From positions 149,777 through 213,776 of the forward strand of contig WBZZ01000852.1 of NCBI GenBank assembly GCA_019918135.1: a stretch of 64,000 nucleotides of DNA, given 5' to 3'. The notes beneath the pieces are model-generated. The model ran no database searches, was not told the DNA's origin, and saw only the letters and a program-made list of their open reading frames with translations. Source of the stretch: Paulinella micropora (lineage: Eukaryota > Cercozoa > Imbricatea > Euglyphida > Paulinellidae). Positions 42,023-54,260 of the stretch are shown piece by piece. Numbering within the stretch: the stretch's first letter is position 1; each line of letters opens with the position of its first letter. A program made the translations under genes and the position numbers.

Positions 42023-42454
42023 ATGAGTTATACCATAGAAGAACTAAAGGTTTTTCTAAACGCCCCCGATCCCCGACAGCAACGATACATGGAAAGATAT
42101 CAAATGAAACACGGGGAGAAAATCAAAGAACAGCAAAAAAAGTACAGGGAAAATAACAAGGAAAAGGTTAAAGAATAGCAAAGGAAATATAGAGAAGCAA
42201 ATAAAGATAAGATAAATAAACAACGAAGGGAATATTACAAATTAAACAAGGATAAGATCCAAGAGTACCAAAAGAAATACAGAGACACTAATAAGGAAAT
42301 ATTAGATAAATACAAAGAATGATATCTCAAGGAGAAAGAGGAAGAGGCAGAGAAGCAGAAAGAGGAGCAGATGGAGAAAATGACGGAGGAGCAAAGGGAG
42401 GAGCAGAGAGAAATGGAATCTAATATTGAATTTTTAAGACGCCTTCAATTTTGA
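42023..42454 (+). pseudogene. Lys/Glu-rich coiled-coil repeat protein with two stops
   Basis: ATG 42023 to TGA 42454, 143 codons, with TAG at 42176-42178 and TGA at 42320-42322. The sequence is a repeating heptad-like KKYRENNKEK or KKYRDTNKEI unit, then a Glu/Gln/Lys-rich helix (KQKEEQMEKMTEEQREEQRE). In the three aligned units the TAG occupies the place where the first unit has CAG for glutamine, so a single C-to-T change explains it. Proteins of this repeat type are frequent and poorly understood in PLVs and giant viruses. Confidence 0.65.
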
Positions 42455-42467
42455 TCACATTAGCAAA

Positions 42468-42478
42468 ATAATATCGTT
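42468..42478. repeat. Right copy of the 11-bp flanking direct repeat
   Basis: ATAATATCGTT, identical to 28036-28046 at the left border of the PLV. Direct repeats at both borders are what tyrosine-recombinase integration leaves (att core), though the word is short and AT-rich. Confidence 0.45.
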
Positions 42479-42676
42479 ATGGCTGAGCCGATGCCACCAA
42501 TTTCGGTCAAAAAGGAAATTCCCGCGAATATGTCTATGCGACACCAAAACACGGCGGGTGTCGCCGTGTCGCAGTGTCGCAACCTCTGCGACAAAATTTC
42601 ACTTTTTTGTCGCAGTGTCGCAAAAAATGTTTTTCTTTTGTATGTTCATGTGTGTATCTCCCCCCCCTACCCCCCC

Positions 42677-42697
42677 GACACTCACTTCGTGAGTGTC
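42677..42697. repeat. Perfect hairpin in a C-rich tract
   Basis: GACACTCAC-TTC-GTGAGTGTC forms a 9-bp perfect stem with a three-base loop, flanked on both sides by cytosine runs. Confidence 0.6.
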
Positions 42698-42730
42698 CTC
42701 CCCCCTTCCCCCCATTTTTGTGGTGTGATC

Positions 42731-43118
42731 ATTTATGTATTCGCGACTTGTCCAACCGCAAAGTATAAAACAAGCCTTAAACACATAAAAAACCAACATT
42801 TGACATATAGAAAACATACATAGAAAACAAAAAATTGTCAAATGTTTAACGTAAATTTATCAAACTAAGCACATTAAGAGAGATTTAGACGAAAAGACAC
42901 ATAACCATATACACGCAGTTTATATATATTTTATGAAATAAAAATATGGTTTATGTGTCTTTTCGTCTAAATCTCTCTTAATGTGCTTAGTTTGATAAAT
43001 TTACGTTAAACATTTGACACTTTTTTGTTTTCTATGTATGTTTTCTATATGTCAAATGTTGGTTTTTCATATGTTTAAGGCTTGTTTCATACTTTGCGGT
43101 TGGGCAAGTCGCGAATAC

Positions 43119-43124
<6 letters not shown>
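42731..43124. repeat. Large inverted repeat with 180-bp arms
   Basis: Left arm 42731-42910 and right arm 42945-43124 are near-perfect reverse complements, separated by ~34 bp. The outer ends read ATTTATGTATTCGCGAC and GTCGCGAATACATAAAT. There is no open frame of note. The structure fits a foldback/MITE-like element or a joined pair of terminal repeats. The right arm abuts an (AT)n tract. Confidence 0.85.

Positions 43125-43173
<49 letters not shown>
43121..43173. repeat. (AT)n microsatellite
   Basis: About 26 AT dinucleotides directly beside the outer edge of the inverted repeat. Confidence 0.9.
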
Positions 43174-43177
<4 letters not shown>

Positions 43178-44073
43178 CAATTTGAATCGTTTTCGTGACG
43201 TTGTCCTCATCAGGGTCCGGTTTCATTGTGTCCAAGCGAACATCAACTTAGTTTTTTCTGTTCAATTCAGCCAACCTGCCTTGTACGCAATCTTCTACTT
43301 ACCGCTTTCGGTCTTACTGAATCGTTTCAGTTACATGATAATCAATCGCAGCATTTCTCCAACTACAAAGAGCTCTGGATGCCTTTGTTGTCTTCCATCG
43401 CTTAAGTTATTGTCTTCTTTGCAGGATCTCAATCATTGTTTGGCCTCAATTTTCACTTTGAACGCTTGGGTTACAATTCTTGGACCTCATTCCTAAATGA
43501 TTTGTTCGCAAATAAAAACAATCAGTTTTATTGTACATTCACGCTGACAGCGATCGGTTTAGTTCAACCATCATCTCAAAGCTTTTAAGTTTTGTAAGTT
43601 TGCCAGTTTTGGTTTTATTGATTCAAGGCATGTTGCAACACCTCGAGGACCTGCGACTGAATTTTCTGACGTTGTTCCGGATATATCTAACACGCCTTTT
43701 TTGCTTAGTTTTGATTATTTTGGTAGAGGTGCATCCACAGAGGTTTAAAGGTCGGAGTAGAGTCTACTCCGACTTTTTTTTTCTGTTGCAGCTCCAAATG
43801 CAGAGAAGTAGACATTTCTTGTAAGTATGGTATTGTGATGGTATTGGATGATTCATCAAGTCTCTGTTTTTCTCTTCTGATTGAATATTCATATATTGCT
43901 AACTATTTAAGTCTTGCACAGTCCCATGTTTATGAGTTAATTTTTATGACCTAACAATGATGTGTATATATTGATCATCCGGTGCATATCATTTTAATAT
44001 CAAAACCCTCTCTGGAGGTTGTCACCCCCTTCCCCCCCCCCCCCCCCACCCCTCTTAAAAAAGCAAATCCCAT
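43174..44073. other. Non-coding host stretch
   Basis: No gene is convincing. Contains an unusual hairpin with T-run at 43751-43782 (listed separately) and a C-run at 44,033-44,047. Confidence 0.45.
43751..43782 (+). terminator. Perfect hairpin followed by nine T residues
   Basis: GTCGGAGTAG-AGT-CTACTCCGAC is a perfect 10-bp stem with a 3-base loop, followed at once by nine T. It looks like an intrinsic-terminator or Pol III-type 3' end, yet no RNA gene is recognised upstream. Confidence 0.4.
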
Positions 44074-47000
44074 TCACGAAATAATTTTTCCGACCACTTG
44101 TAGGACCAAAGAGGTTGCCACTTGGAAAGGTGAAGGGGTGTACCCGACCGGCAGTAATAGGACAGCCTTGTCGTCGGAGCGTGTTATGCGTGGATGATTG
44201 ACATCTGATCTAATCACCGTACCCCTTGTCAAACTGGTACGCCGATCTAATAGGGTCGGCCCTGAATATATATCATATGAGCGTGCCCCTGCATATACTT
44301 TATTTACCTTGTTTACAAAAGGAGCGGGCTTTTCTACCTGCCGGACACTGATAGGTCTCGCGCGTCTTACGCGAGGGTCCGAGGGCTTATTGGGTGCCCC
44401 CCCATCACATAAACTTGATGTGATCGTGTCAGGATCTACGGCCGGCGTCGCCTTTGCGATGGTGTCTTTGGGTAAGGGATTGGGTAAACCGACCTCTATG
44501 GTAAGGTCAGCGACCGTGTCCGGCTCGTCCGGTACACGCTCCCGACGAATGTCGTCGCTACCCATCACTATATCCTTATCCCTCGTCTCAACGCTATCCT
44601 CTATCGGTGAGGTCGTAGCCTCTATGTGACTATACAGAGTTTCGGTCGGCGATTGGGCCGGGACCGTGAAAAGAGGAGTCGGAGCCACTAAGGTGGGCTG
44701 CTCTGCGGCTGTCCCCATGGCGGGCGCATTTGTTTGCCGGCCAGCACATAGCGTTTCTGTCCCACTCAGGAGCAATGAGGACGCTCCCAAGGGCGAGGCA
44801 CCAAGTGTCGTTGACTCGGGTGTGGACGCATTGGGCGGCCCACGGTTATTTGATCTTGGGTTTCTTGTTTCCCGTCTTCGCCTTTTTGACGCCTGCATGG
44901 AGCATAGGGGCATCTGAGGTCTGAGAGGGTGTGTATGTGTATGCAAGGTACCGATCAGGTGTTCCTTCCCGGGCATATAGCATGCCACTTCGTCGTATTT
45001 CCTGCCCTGGCTTCGGTACCTTTCTACCAGAGCTTAGGCCTCGGCTGAGTACTGGGCCAACCAGGGCGGGTCTTGCCCGGGCGGCAAGAAGTACGTCGTC
45101 CCATCGGGTTGGACGTCGGGAATTCGGATGCCTTCGGTGGGGTTGTCCTTAGGGTTGGGGACCCATTTGCCATCCCTCTTGACCTTGGATCGCCCCACGT
45201 ACCAACGGTGAATGTACCATTTTATTGGCTCCACCCTTTCTAGACCCTGGCGCGGGTGTTGGTACTGACATGAATTCGACCATTGACACGGTGCGACCCA
45301 CAATCTTTGGTCTTCAAGTGGGTTGAAGATGACGGAGTGCATCATGTAATCACAGCATCTGCACCTGGGCTCTTGTGCCACGGTCCCGCAAAAGTCTCGT
45401 TGAAGAGACCGAACGAGCAATTGTATGGGCCCGGGATCAGTGGGAGGTGAGATAGCGGTTTGATCACGCCGTTGTCACCAAATTTTCTTTTGCACGTCTT
45501 GCCCTCGGATGTAGTCCCGCCCCGTGTGGGAGGGTACGGAACTGGGGGTGGCGACAACGGTGGTGAAGATGCGAACACAGAGGGAGGATAATACTGGTAG
45601 TGCATGGGCGGTGGAGGAGGCAAATATTGGTGTGCCGTCCCGATAGCCGGAGGCAACGAGTTGGTCGTGCCGGTGATCGGGGTTCCCGAGTTGGTCACCC
45701 CCCCAAATGGAAGTGAGGGCGGTGGCGGGGTGTACGACGAGCTAGAGGAGCTCGAGGAGCTATAGGGCCCCCTGGACGAGCTAGACCACGATTGACGGCG
45801 GTTGGACCAGTTGCTGCCAGTCACGAAAGTCCACACATCAAACACTTGGCCCGGTTTGGCCTGGTGGTCCTCAAGCATGCTACCCGTGATCGTCATTGCT
45901 CTAAGCAGGACATCAGCCCGCTTGGCCCTTTCGATCTTGTCGGATGTAAAGACATCGGCAGCAAAGATACTGCTTGTCCAGTGGGAAACTTCGCACATGC
46001 GGTCTGTGCGAGACCGTGTGATTTTGAAGTTTGTGTTGTCCAAGTCCTGTGCCTTGGTTAGGACATTCCGGACGAACGTCTCGCCATCCTTCCGCCCTTG
46101 CTGCGGTTCGGCTTTCACTATCCCGCTCAGGACTGCCAACAGCAACGAAGTGAAATCGATCTTCACTAAATGGTTAACAGTTTCTGTGGGAGATCGATGA
46201 TGGATGAGATTGCCACATCGTCTTCCCACATCCGCCTGGCGGCGTCCTGGACGAGGTCGACAGCGATACTGAGGAGCATGATGTACCCCCAGTCTGCCGC
46301 GGATATGAACTGGCGTAACATGTAATGTGGAAGCTGGTCGAGTGTGAGTTTTCCTTGCCCCACACCAGCCTTGCCAGTCATCTGCCAAGTAGGCCAGTAT
46401 GTGGTGAGTAGCGTCTGAGATGGCCACCCACCCACATGACTGTTCAGCAGTTGCTTCACATCGGCAACCGTAAGCGCGTGACTGGCCACAATCCGATCCA
46501 GGGCAGCATAAGCCATTAGGAGCTTAAGGCCCTCTCGATACGGGAGTCTCGCACTTTGCGTGTGTGTCGCAAAGTCAAAGTTGACATGGTCACGGACGGC
46601 TCGCAACGCCGCGTCCACCCGTCTATGACTGGCGTCTTCAGTCTTTATCTTAGGTGGCCGATGGCGGTCATGATCAAGGGGTGAATCCCTATCTAGGTTC
46701 ATTTCATCCACCATATTCCGTCGACTGGATACACGACGGAAGGTGATTATTGAACTGCCCCCCGGTATAGAGGCCGCTTGATCATCACCCACGACATGCA
46801 CTGCTATCTGGATCCGTAGGCAGTCGGAAATGGCTTGGAGGATGAGGTCTACCACAGTGAGGTAGTTGGTCACATAAAGAGTGGCCGCCGAATGAGGGAC
46901 CACTTGGATTGTGGTATCCGGGTCGGACATGTCAAGGAGTGTCGCGGCAGTAAAACAGATCTTAAGCCGCGTTAGGAGCGCTGGTACCTTGGCAAAAGGG

Positions 47001-47110
47001 TCCAACGGGGTTTCCACCGCGTCAAGGAAGTGTACGAGCTCGTCATAGGCTGGGACGTTATTTGGGAGGATGGCATCCCGCCAGTGTTTTCGTTCCAGCA
47101 AAACACGGTC
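44074..47110 (-). pseudogene. Unrecognised large gene, broken (possibly retroelement gag-like)
   Basis: Coding-looking sequence runs right to left through three minus frames: an N-terminal part from ~47,110 (no ATG found; LERKHWRDAILPNNVPAYDE), a shift near 46,180, then a Ser/Pro-rich linker (SSSSSSSSSYTPPPPSLPFG), a shift near 45,410, a Cys-containing segment (CRCCDYMMHSVIF), an in-frame TAA at 45034-45036, and a Ser/Thr-rich tail to 44074. About 1,000 codons in total. The helical N-terminus, disordered linker and Cys/His patch would suit a gag-like protein, but no family is recognised and no reverse transcriptase is adjacent. The TAA lies where a CAA glutamine would read through. Confidence 0.4.
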
Positions 47111-47587
47111 CCACCTATATCCAACAGGTCACCTAGGGTCAGGGAAAGGATTTCAAAGCAGTGCTCTTATTGTGGCTCACCAAGGAGTCCTAATATCTAC
47201 TTCGCACTCGGTAGGTTCGTTCTACCCTACACACACACAGAACTTCCTCAGCTGAAAAGGGAAACTAAGGAGTCCCAACCAGGGATTGGACACTCTACAG
47301 AGGGTTCCAAACGATAAGCAAGGCTTGAGCAACCAGCTCCCTAATCCTTTTCACCTTCCTATTGGGACAAGGGGCCATCACTTCTGACTATTTCAGAAGT
47401 ATCGTTTCCTCCCTACCCCTCAGTTACGGAGTCGTGCTTGTAATTATAGGTTGCCCCAGTTCCTATACAACTGGCAAGTGTTTCGAAAGGCGTGAGCTTT
47501 CCCTACCAAAGGGGGGGGGGGGGTGAGTAATCTCAAACCTATCTACACGCATCCTATCACTTGCTTACACACACACACACACACAGA
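47111..47587. other. Non-coding stretch with CA repeat
   Basis: No gene is seen. It ends with a G-run (47,512-47,523) and a CA dinucleotide tract (47,568-47,585) before the AAT repeats. Confidence 0.45.
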
Positions 47588-47794
<207 letters not shown>

Positions 47795-48062
47795 TAGTGC
47801 TTCTCTGTCAATGGCTGATGCATTTCTGCACATGCGCCTCCATCGTCTCACCCGTGAGGGGAGTACGAAGAATTGACGATAAGCTCTAATGACACCCCCG
47901 CAAGGGCAGTTCCAACACTTCCAGACGGGCCGGTATGTTCAATGAAAATACTGGTCCAGACGGATCGGTATGTTCAATGAAAATACTGGTGGCACCGACG
48001 GGAATCGAACTGGCGACAGGGCCCAGATGGTAGAACTTGACCACTGGGCTATCACGGTGTCC
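47795..48062 (-). mobile_element. tRNA-derived SINE, copy A
   Basis: Read on the minus strand from 48062: a tRNA-like head with box A TAGCCCAGTGG and box B AGTTCGATTCC, ending GGTGCCACCA. A ~190-bp unique body follows (GTGTTGGAACTGCCCTTGCG, ACGATGGAGGCGCATGTGC), then an ATT tail. This copy carries a duplicated GTATTTTCATTGAACATACC segment. Box A and B form an internal Pol III promoter. Same family as copies at 48222 and 58312-59472. Confidence 0.85.

Positions 48063-48452
<390 letters not shown>

Positions 48453-48516
<64 letters not shown>
48453..48516. repeat. (AAT)n microsatellite
   Basis: About 21 AAT units beside SINE copy B with no SINE body on the other side. Confidence 0.9.
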
Positions 48517-48520
<4 letters not shown>

Positions 48521-48747
48521 CTGTCCCTATACAGACAACGAACGAACCCAACACCTACCGACCAAGCCACACGCTGCTTACAACAAGACGGCCAACAGCT
48601 AACGTCTTGCCCAAAAACAAACTGCTGACACTCCCAACAAGACGTCTGCCAGAAGACGCCTTGTCCCCCACACCGACACTTTGCCACCAGTTCGTGCACG
48701 GCGTATCCCCAAACAAAAGGAAACGACTCCAAGTGAACGAATCCACA

Positions 48748-49407
48748 ATGGCTAGTATGTGGGACTCGCCCACACAAGAGGCTGACAGATCAGCCATAGG
48801 CAATAAAGGTCTAGCTGACGACATGAACACTGGGGCTGGTCCCTTCCAGACACCCATGCCAAATCGTGCCGACGTCTTTAATCGTGACAACCAGAATGCA
48901 GCACCTACCCCTCCGTCCCCATGGAGGGACGCTGTGGGCGCATTGCTCTTGACACGGACCACGATCCCATGCATCCCTGTCCCTCAGGCTAGCTTGGACA
49001 TGACGGGACCCACGGGATGGCCGGCATCTCCAACTGACCCTGATGACCAATACCATTTCCCTCTCGCAGCCCCTCATATTCATAATAATATGTATGGGGA
49101 CATCAACCATTGGACTAGGGCTACCATGGTGGTGGAGGGTAAAGACAAGGTGATTGGCCTAATGTCCACTAATCCACGGTTTATAGAGACAAAATCGATA
49201 GTGGACCTTATCGCGCTTTGGGAGGACTTGTGTATGTTTCGAGACAGGCTGCTCGACGAGGCCTGGCAAACATATCACCAACAAGTCCCACGATTACGGC
49301 AAACACTCCAGTGCAGCAAATACGCTAGTGAGCATCCAGCTATCATTACTGCCGTAACTGCACCTGATGCCAGTGGCGTGGACACCTGGGATGTGAGGAG
49401 GGAGTGA
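48748..49407 (+). CDS. Hypothetical protein
   Basis: 219 residues from ATG 48748 (MASMWDSPTQEADRS) to TGA 49407. The frame is open further upstream, through sequence before the ATG and into SINE/microsatellite DNA, so the start is uncertain. The N-terminal half is Pro/Thr/Asp-rich and probably disordered. The C-terminal half is helical with a tryptophan-rich part (DINHWTRATMVVEGKD, LIALWEDLCMFRDRLLDEAW). No family is recognised. It is divergent from the broken gene at 44-47 kb; an exon of a host gene or a retroelement fragment are both possible. Confidence 0.4.
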   Translation: MASMWDSPTQEADRSAIGNKGLADDMNTGAGPFQTPMPNRADVFNRDNQNAAPTPPSPWRDAVGALLLTRTTIPCIPVPQASLDMTGPTGWPASPTDPDDQYHFPLAAPHIHNNMYGDINHWTRATMVVEGKDKVIGLMSTNPRFIETKSIVDLIALWEDLCMFRDRLLDEAWQTYHQQVPRLRQTLQCSKYASEHPAIITAVTAPDASGVDTWDVRRE

Positions 49408-51319
49408 AGTGTGGAGGTAGGAGAGTGATTTGTTGCTTGAAATTTTCGACGAAATTGGAATCGCCAAAAATGAACAAATGAAACGTCTGGCTGACGGCAC
49501 TCTGTCTCCGTTTGTCTTGGCCTATATTCCCACCGACTAGCCTCCCTACCCCCTGCAAATTGGCTGCAATGGAGGGGCTGAGTATGAGCTAGTTTGCACA
49601 ATCAGACTTTGGTGCACAGCACTCGTTTTCTGTTTGTCTGTCTGTCTATGTCTGCCCTCTACTCCCTTGTGCACTTTGGATGCTTGGAAGTGGGCACGAA
49701 ACGACAGAACAAGTGAGTGTTGTTGTTGGAGGACAAAATTGGTTGTCTGTGCAGTCTGTTTCGGATGATGGATAGAGAATATGACGTGGTTTGTAGGTGT
49801 GTGTGTGGGACTTCGTTACTGTCGTATACGTTTGCTCCCCTTGCCACCCAACCAACTACACTCTACCCTTCTCTCCTATTTCTCTGTTGTATCCTCACAC
49901 TGTGTGTACGATTGGTTGTATTGTGTGGGAAGAGAAGATAGTGGGTGGGTGTGTATAGGTGTCAACAGAGATTGAGTCGTACGTGTCTGTTTGCCACACG
50001 TTCTAGCCTTAATAATTGGCAGAAAATGAGCAAAATAGGTACAGAACACATACGTTCTCCCCTCTCCGTGTTCCTCTATCTGTCTTGCGCAATGGATCCT
50101 CTCTCCTTATTTCTATGTTGCAAAGAATACGGGTAGCGAAGTATCAAAATTGGCGTAAAAGAAAAACAGGCATGGGACTCCACTTTTGCAGGTTCGATGT
50201 CAAAAGAATATATTTATTGAATCATTGCCTATCCTTTTACTCACCAAATTCAATAACTTCGCCAGTAACCCAATCTTCTTCGCTTATATAAATAAGGATC
50301 AAAGATGGTGGGAAAATGTGGGAGACTAGCGAAGCCCAAAAACAACCAAGGCAAACACCAGCCACCCGTTGCCACGGTCCGGTCTAACGATAATATATTC
50401 TGATCTTAAAAGGGTAACGGACCTTTTTAGTCATATTATCATTACCCGGTTGAGTGTTATTAATATGAACAATCTCTTATTCTGTCTGGACCGACACGGG
50501 ATATTATTAAAGTAGCACATATTTACCTATCTGCGCCTACAAGACAGTGTACTACTATCATAAAATAGTTTGAACTGTATAAAACAGTGTTGACAATAGA
50601 ACTGTATAAAATATATCAATCTGTATAAAATATATAAAAATTTATCTGTTTATATATAGATTTAACTATCTTACGCACGTTCAACTTTCAATAGAAATCT
50701 AACTTTTTATATAAGTTGAACTTTTTATATAAGTTCAAACTTTTTATACAGATTTAACTTTTTATATAACTTTAACTTTATATAATTAAAACTTTAAGCT
50801 TCTGTCGGCCAATTTGAATGTCGCCCGTAATAATAGCTGAGACTAAATATATTGAGGCAGTCACTGTTACAGCTGAGTCATAACCGTAGGCTGTTCAGTG
50901 CTGCCTGCAGCAGTTTGTATTAATTAAATGTACTGACGTGACTTCTGCTTGATAAGTTCAAGTTCCTTAACTAGTTTAGTGAATCAAGTTGTAATCGTAT
51001 TACACTGTTGAATCATGATTTCTATCATAATGATTAATAACATGATTATAAGGCGAACAGTAATTTTCAAGGTGAGATAAGGTTGGTATTGATGAGTCAC
51101 TGTTTTATTCACGTGTAATTTCTTCAAACTGAGTCACTGATTACGAACTTTCAAAAAATTAATTAATTAAAAAAAATCAATAATTGTAGTTGAATATTTA
51201 TTAAGTGTATTAATAATAACTATTTCACTTCAGCACACGCTGTTGACATATAAAGAAATTGTTAGTGATTTAGATACAGATAGTATTAATAATGAATAGA
51301 ACAGTGAAAAAATTTACCT
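49408..51319. other. AT-rich non-coding host DNA
   Basis: No gene is supported. Between about 50,690 and 50,800 there are irregular repeats of AACTTTTTATATAAGTT, a ~20-bp A/T palindromic unit. The rest is unstructured A/T-rich sequence. Confidence 0.45.
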
Positions 51320-54027
51320 TGCATTACATTACATTACATGACATTACATGACATTACATGACATTACATGACATTTACATTAAATTACACTGCATTACAT
51401 TCTATTGCATTGCATTACATTGCATTGCATTACATTGCATTGCATTACATTGCATTGCATTACATTGCATTGCATTACATTGCATTGCATTGCATTACAT
51501 TGCATTACATTACATTACATTACATTACATTACATTACATCACATTACGTTACATCGCATCACATTACATTACATGACATTGGATTTGCATTACATTGCA
51601 TTACGTAACATAACGTAATGTAACGTAATGTAACGCAACGTAACGTAACATTACATTACATCACATTACATCACATTACATTACATTACATTACATAGAT
51701 TACATTACATTACATTACATTAAATTGCATTGCATTACATTGCATTACATTGCATTGCATTGCATTACATTGCATTAGACTCCATTACATTACAATACAT
51801 TACAGTACATTACATAACATTACATCACATTACATAAGATCTCATCATCACATTACATCACATTACATTACAGTAGATTGCATTAGACTGCATTGATTTA
51901 CATTACATTGCATAACATTACATTACATTACATTATATTGCATTACATTACATAACATTACAATACCTTGTATTATATTATATTACATTACATTACATTA
52001 TATTACATTATATTACATTACATTACATTGCATTACATTGCATTACATTACATTACATACATTACATTACAATGCAAAAACATGGTCTTGCATTACATTA
52101 CCTTGCATTACATTACATTACATTACGTCACAACGTCACATCACATTACATTTGATTAAATTACATTACATTACATTAAATTGCATTACATTACATGACA
52201 TTACATGACATTACATGACATTGAATTGCATTACATTACTTACATTACATGACATTACATTACATGACATCACATCACATCAACATCACATTACATTACA
52301 TTACATTGCATTACATTGCATTACATTACATTACATTATTACATTAGATTGCATTACATTACATTACATTAGATTGCATTACATTACATTACTTGCATGA
52401 CATTGCATTGCATTGCATCACATTACATTACATTGCATTACATTACGTTACATCTCATCACATCACATCACATCACATTAACATTACATTGCATTACATT
52501 GCATTACATTACATTACATTACGTTACGTCACGTCACGTCAAGTTACGTTACGGTACATTACATTACATTACATTGCATTACATTACATTGCATGGCATG
52601 ACATTACATTATATTGCATTACATTATATTGCGTTACATTACATTACCTTACAGAACATTACAGTACATTACAGTACATTACATCAGATCTCATCAGATC
52701 TCATCACATCACATCACATCACATCACATAACATCACATAATATCACATTACATTACATTCCATTACATTGCATTACATTACATTACATTACATTGCATT
52801 GCATTACATTGCATTACATTGCATTGGATTACATAACTACATTACATTACATTACATTACATTGCATTACATTGCATTACATAGCATTACATTACATTTC
52901 ATTGCATTACATTACCTTGCATTACATTACATTACATTACACTACACTACATTACATTACATAGCATTGCATTACATTACAACATTACATGACATCACAT
53001 TACATTACATACATTACATTACATTACATTACATTACATTGCATGACAGCACATGAAATTGCATTACATTATAAATTGCATTACATACATTACATTACAT
53101 TATATTGCATTTCATTGCATTGCATTGCATTACATTACATCACATCACATTACATTGCATTACATTTTATTACATTACATTACATTACATTACATTATAT
53201 TGCATTACATTACATTACATTACATTACATTGGATTGCATTACTTGCATTATATTGAATTGTATTGCATTGCATTTCATTACATTGCATTACATCGCATC
53301 ACACTACGTTACATTACATTACATTACATTACATTACATTTCATTACAGTATATTAAATTAAATTACATTACATTACATTACATTACATTACATACATTA
53401 CATTATATACATTAGATTTCATTGCATTACATTACCTTGCATTACATTACATCACATTACATCACATTACATTACATCGCATTGGATTGCATTGCCTTGC
53501 ATTACCTTATGTCACGTCACGTTACGTTACGTTACTTTACGTTACATTACATGACATCATATCACATTACATCACATCACATCATGTTACATTACATTAC
53601 ATTACATTACATTGCACTATATTGCATGGCATTACATTACATTACACTACAGTACAGTACTGTACTGTAATGTAATGCAATGTAATGTAATGTAAATTAA
53701 TGTAATTTAATTTAATGTAATGCAATTTAATGTAATGCAAGGTAATGTAATGCAAGGTAATGTAGTATAATGTAATGTAATGCAATGTCGTGTAATGTCG
53801 TGTAATGTCATGTAATGTCATGTAATGTAATGTAGCAATGAATTGCCATATAATGTAATGTAACGTAATGTAATGTAACGTAATGTAATTTAATGTAATG
53901 CAATGTAATGTAATGTAATGTAATGTAATGTAATGTAATGTAATGTAATGAAATGCAATGTACTTTAATGTAATGCAATGTACTGTAATGCAATGTAATG
54001 TAATGTAATGCAATGTAATGAAATGAA
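51320..54027. repeat. ATTAC/GCATT pentanucleotide satellite with orientation flip
   Basis: About 2.7 kb of CATTA-type pentamers with frequent GCATT variants. Up to ~53,658 the plus strand reads ATTACATTGC; beyond it reads TAATGTAATGC, the reverse complement. The switch is centred on the palindrome CAGTACAGTACTGTACTG at 53650-53667. All reading frames over the tract are repeat artefacts. Confidence 0.95.
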
Positions 54028-54078
54028 TTATAAATATAGATAAATCAAAAGTAAATGAATAAATGAGTAAATCAATGA

Positions 54079-54083
54079 ATTAA

Positions 54084-54146
<63 letters not shown>

Positions 54147-54260
54147 GTAAATAAGTAAGTAAGTAAGTAAGTAAGTAAATAAATAAATAAATCAATAAAT
54201 AAATAAAACATAAATAAACAAAATATAAGCAAGAAAGCAAGAAAGCAAGCAAGAAAGTAA
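54079..54260. repeat. (AAAT)n / (AAGT)n tetranucleotide tract
   Basis: AAAT repeats with an AAGT block in the middle and an AAGCAAGA end, following the pentamer satellite directly. Confidence 0.9.

Larger units (their letters stand above)
28036..42478. mobile_element. Polinton-like virus / virophage-like element, probably composite
   Basis: An AT-rich 14.4-kb block with protein-primed-type DNA polymerase B, capsid-gene fragments, penton-like protein, fibre-like proteins, DUF3223/HNH protein and a tyrosine recombinase. This gene set is typical of Polinton-like viruses. The ends are set by the composition change and by an 11-bp direct repeat (ATAATATCGTT at 28036-28046 and 42468-42478). No FtsK/HerA-type packaging ATPase or maturation protease is visible. 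Several genes carry nonsense or frameshift mutations, so the element is probably no longer autonomous. Duplicated gene types and a head-to-head capsid junction at ~36,371 suggest it is a fusion of two related elements. Confidence 0.75.

Noticed and set aside
42479-42823. ORF beginning MAEPMPPISVKKEIPANM just right of the PLV
   Set aside because: It runs through GTGTCGCA short repeats, C-runs and into the inverted repeat, with no protein-like composition after the first 20 codons.
4228-45036. Reassignment of TAA/TAG to glutamine
   Set aside because: Some internal TAA/TAG codons sit at plausible glutamine positions, but clearly real genes (F-box/LRR, zinc finger, ExoX-like, DUF3223) end with TAA or TAG at natural C-termini.
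51358-54013. Proteins made of HYITLHYIALHCI repeats
   Set aside because: They are all three-frame readings of the ATTAC pentamer satellite, where no codon in the repeat is a stop.
51320-54027. CRISPR array or telomere
   Set aside because: The unit is 5 bp without spacers, and it is not a known telomere sequence nor at a contig end.
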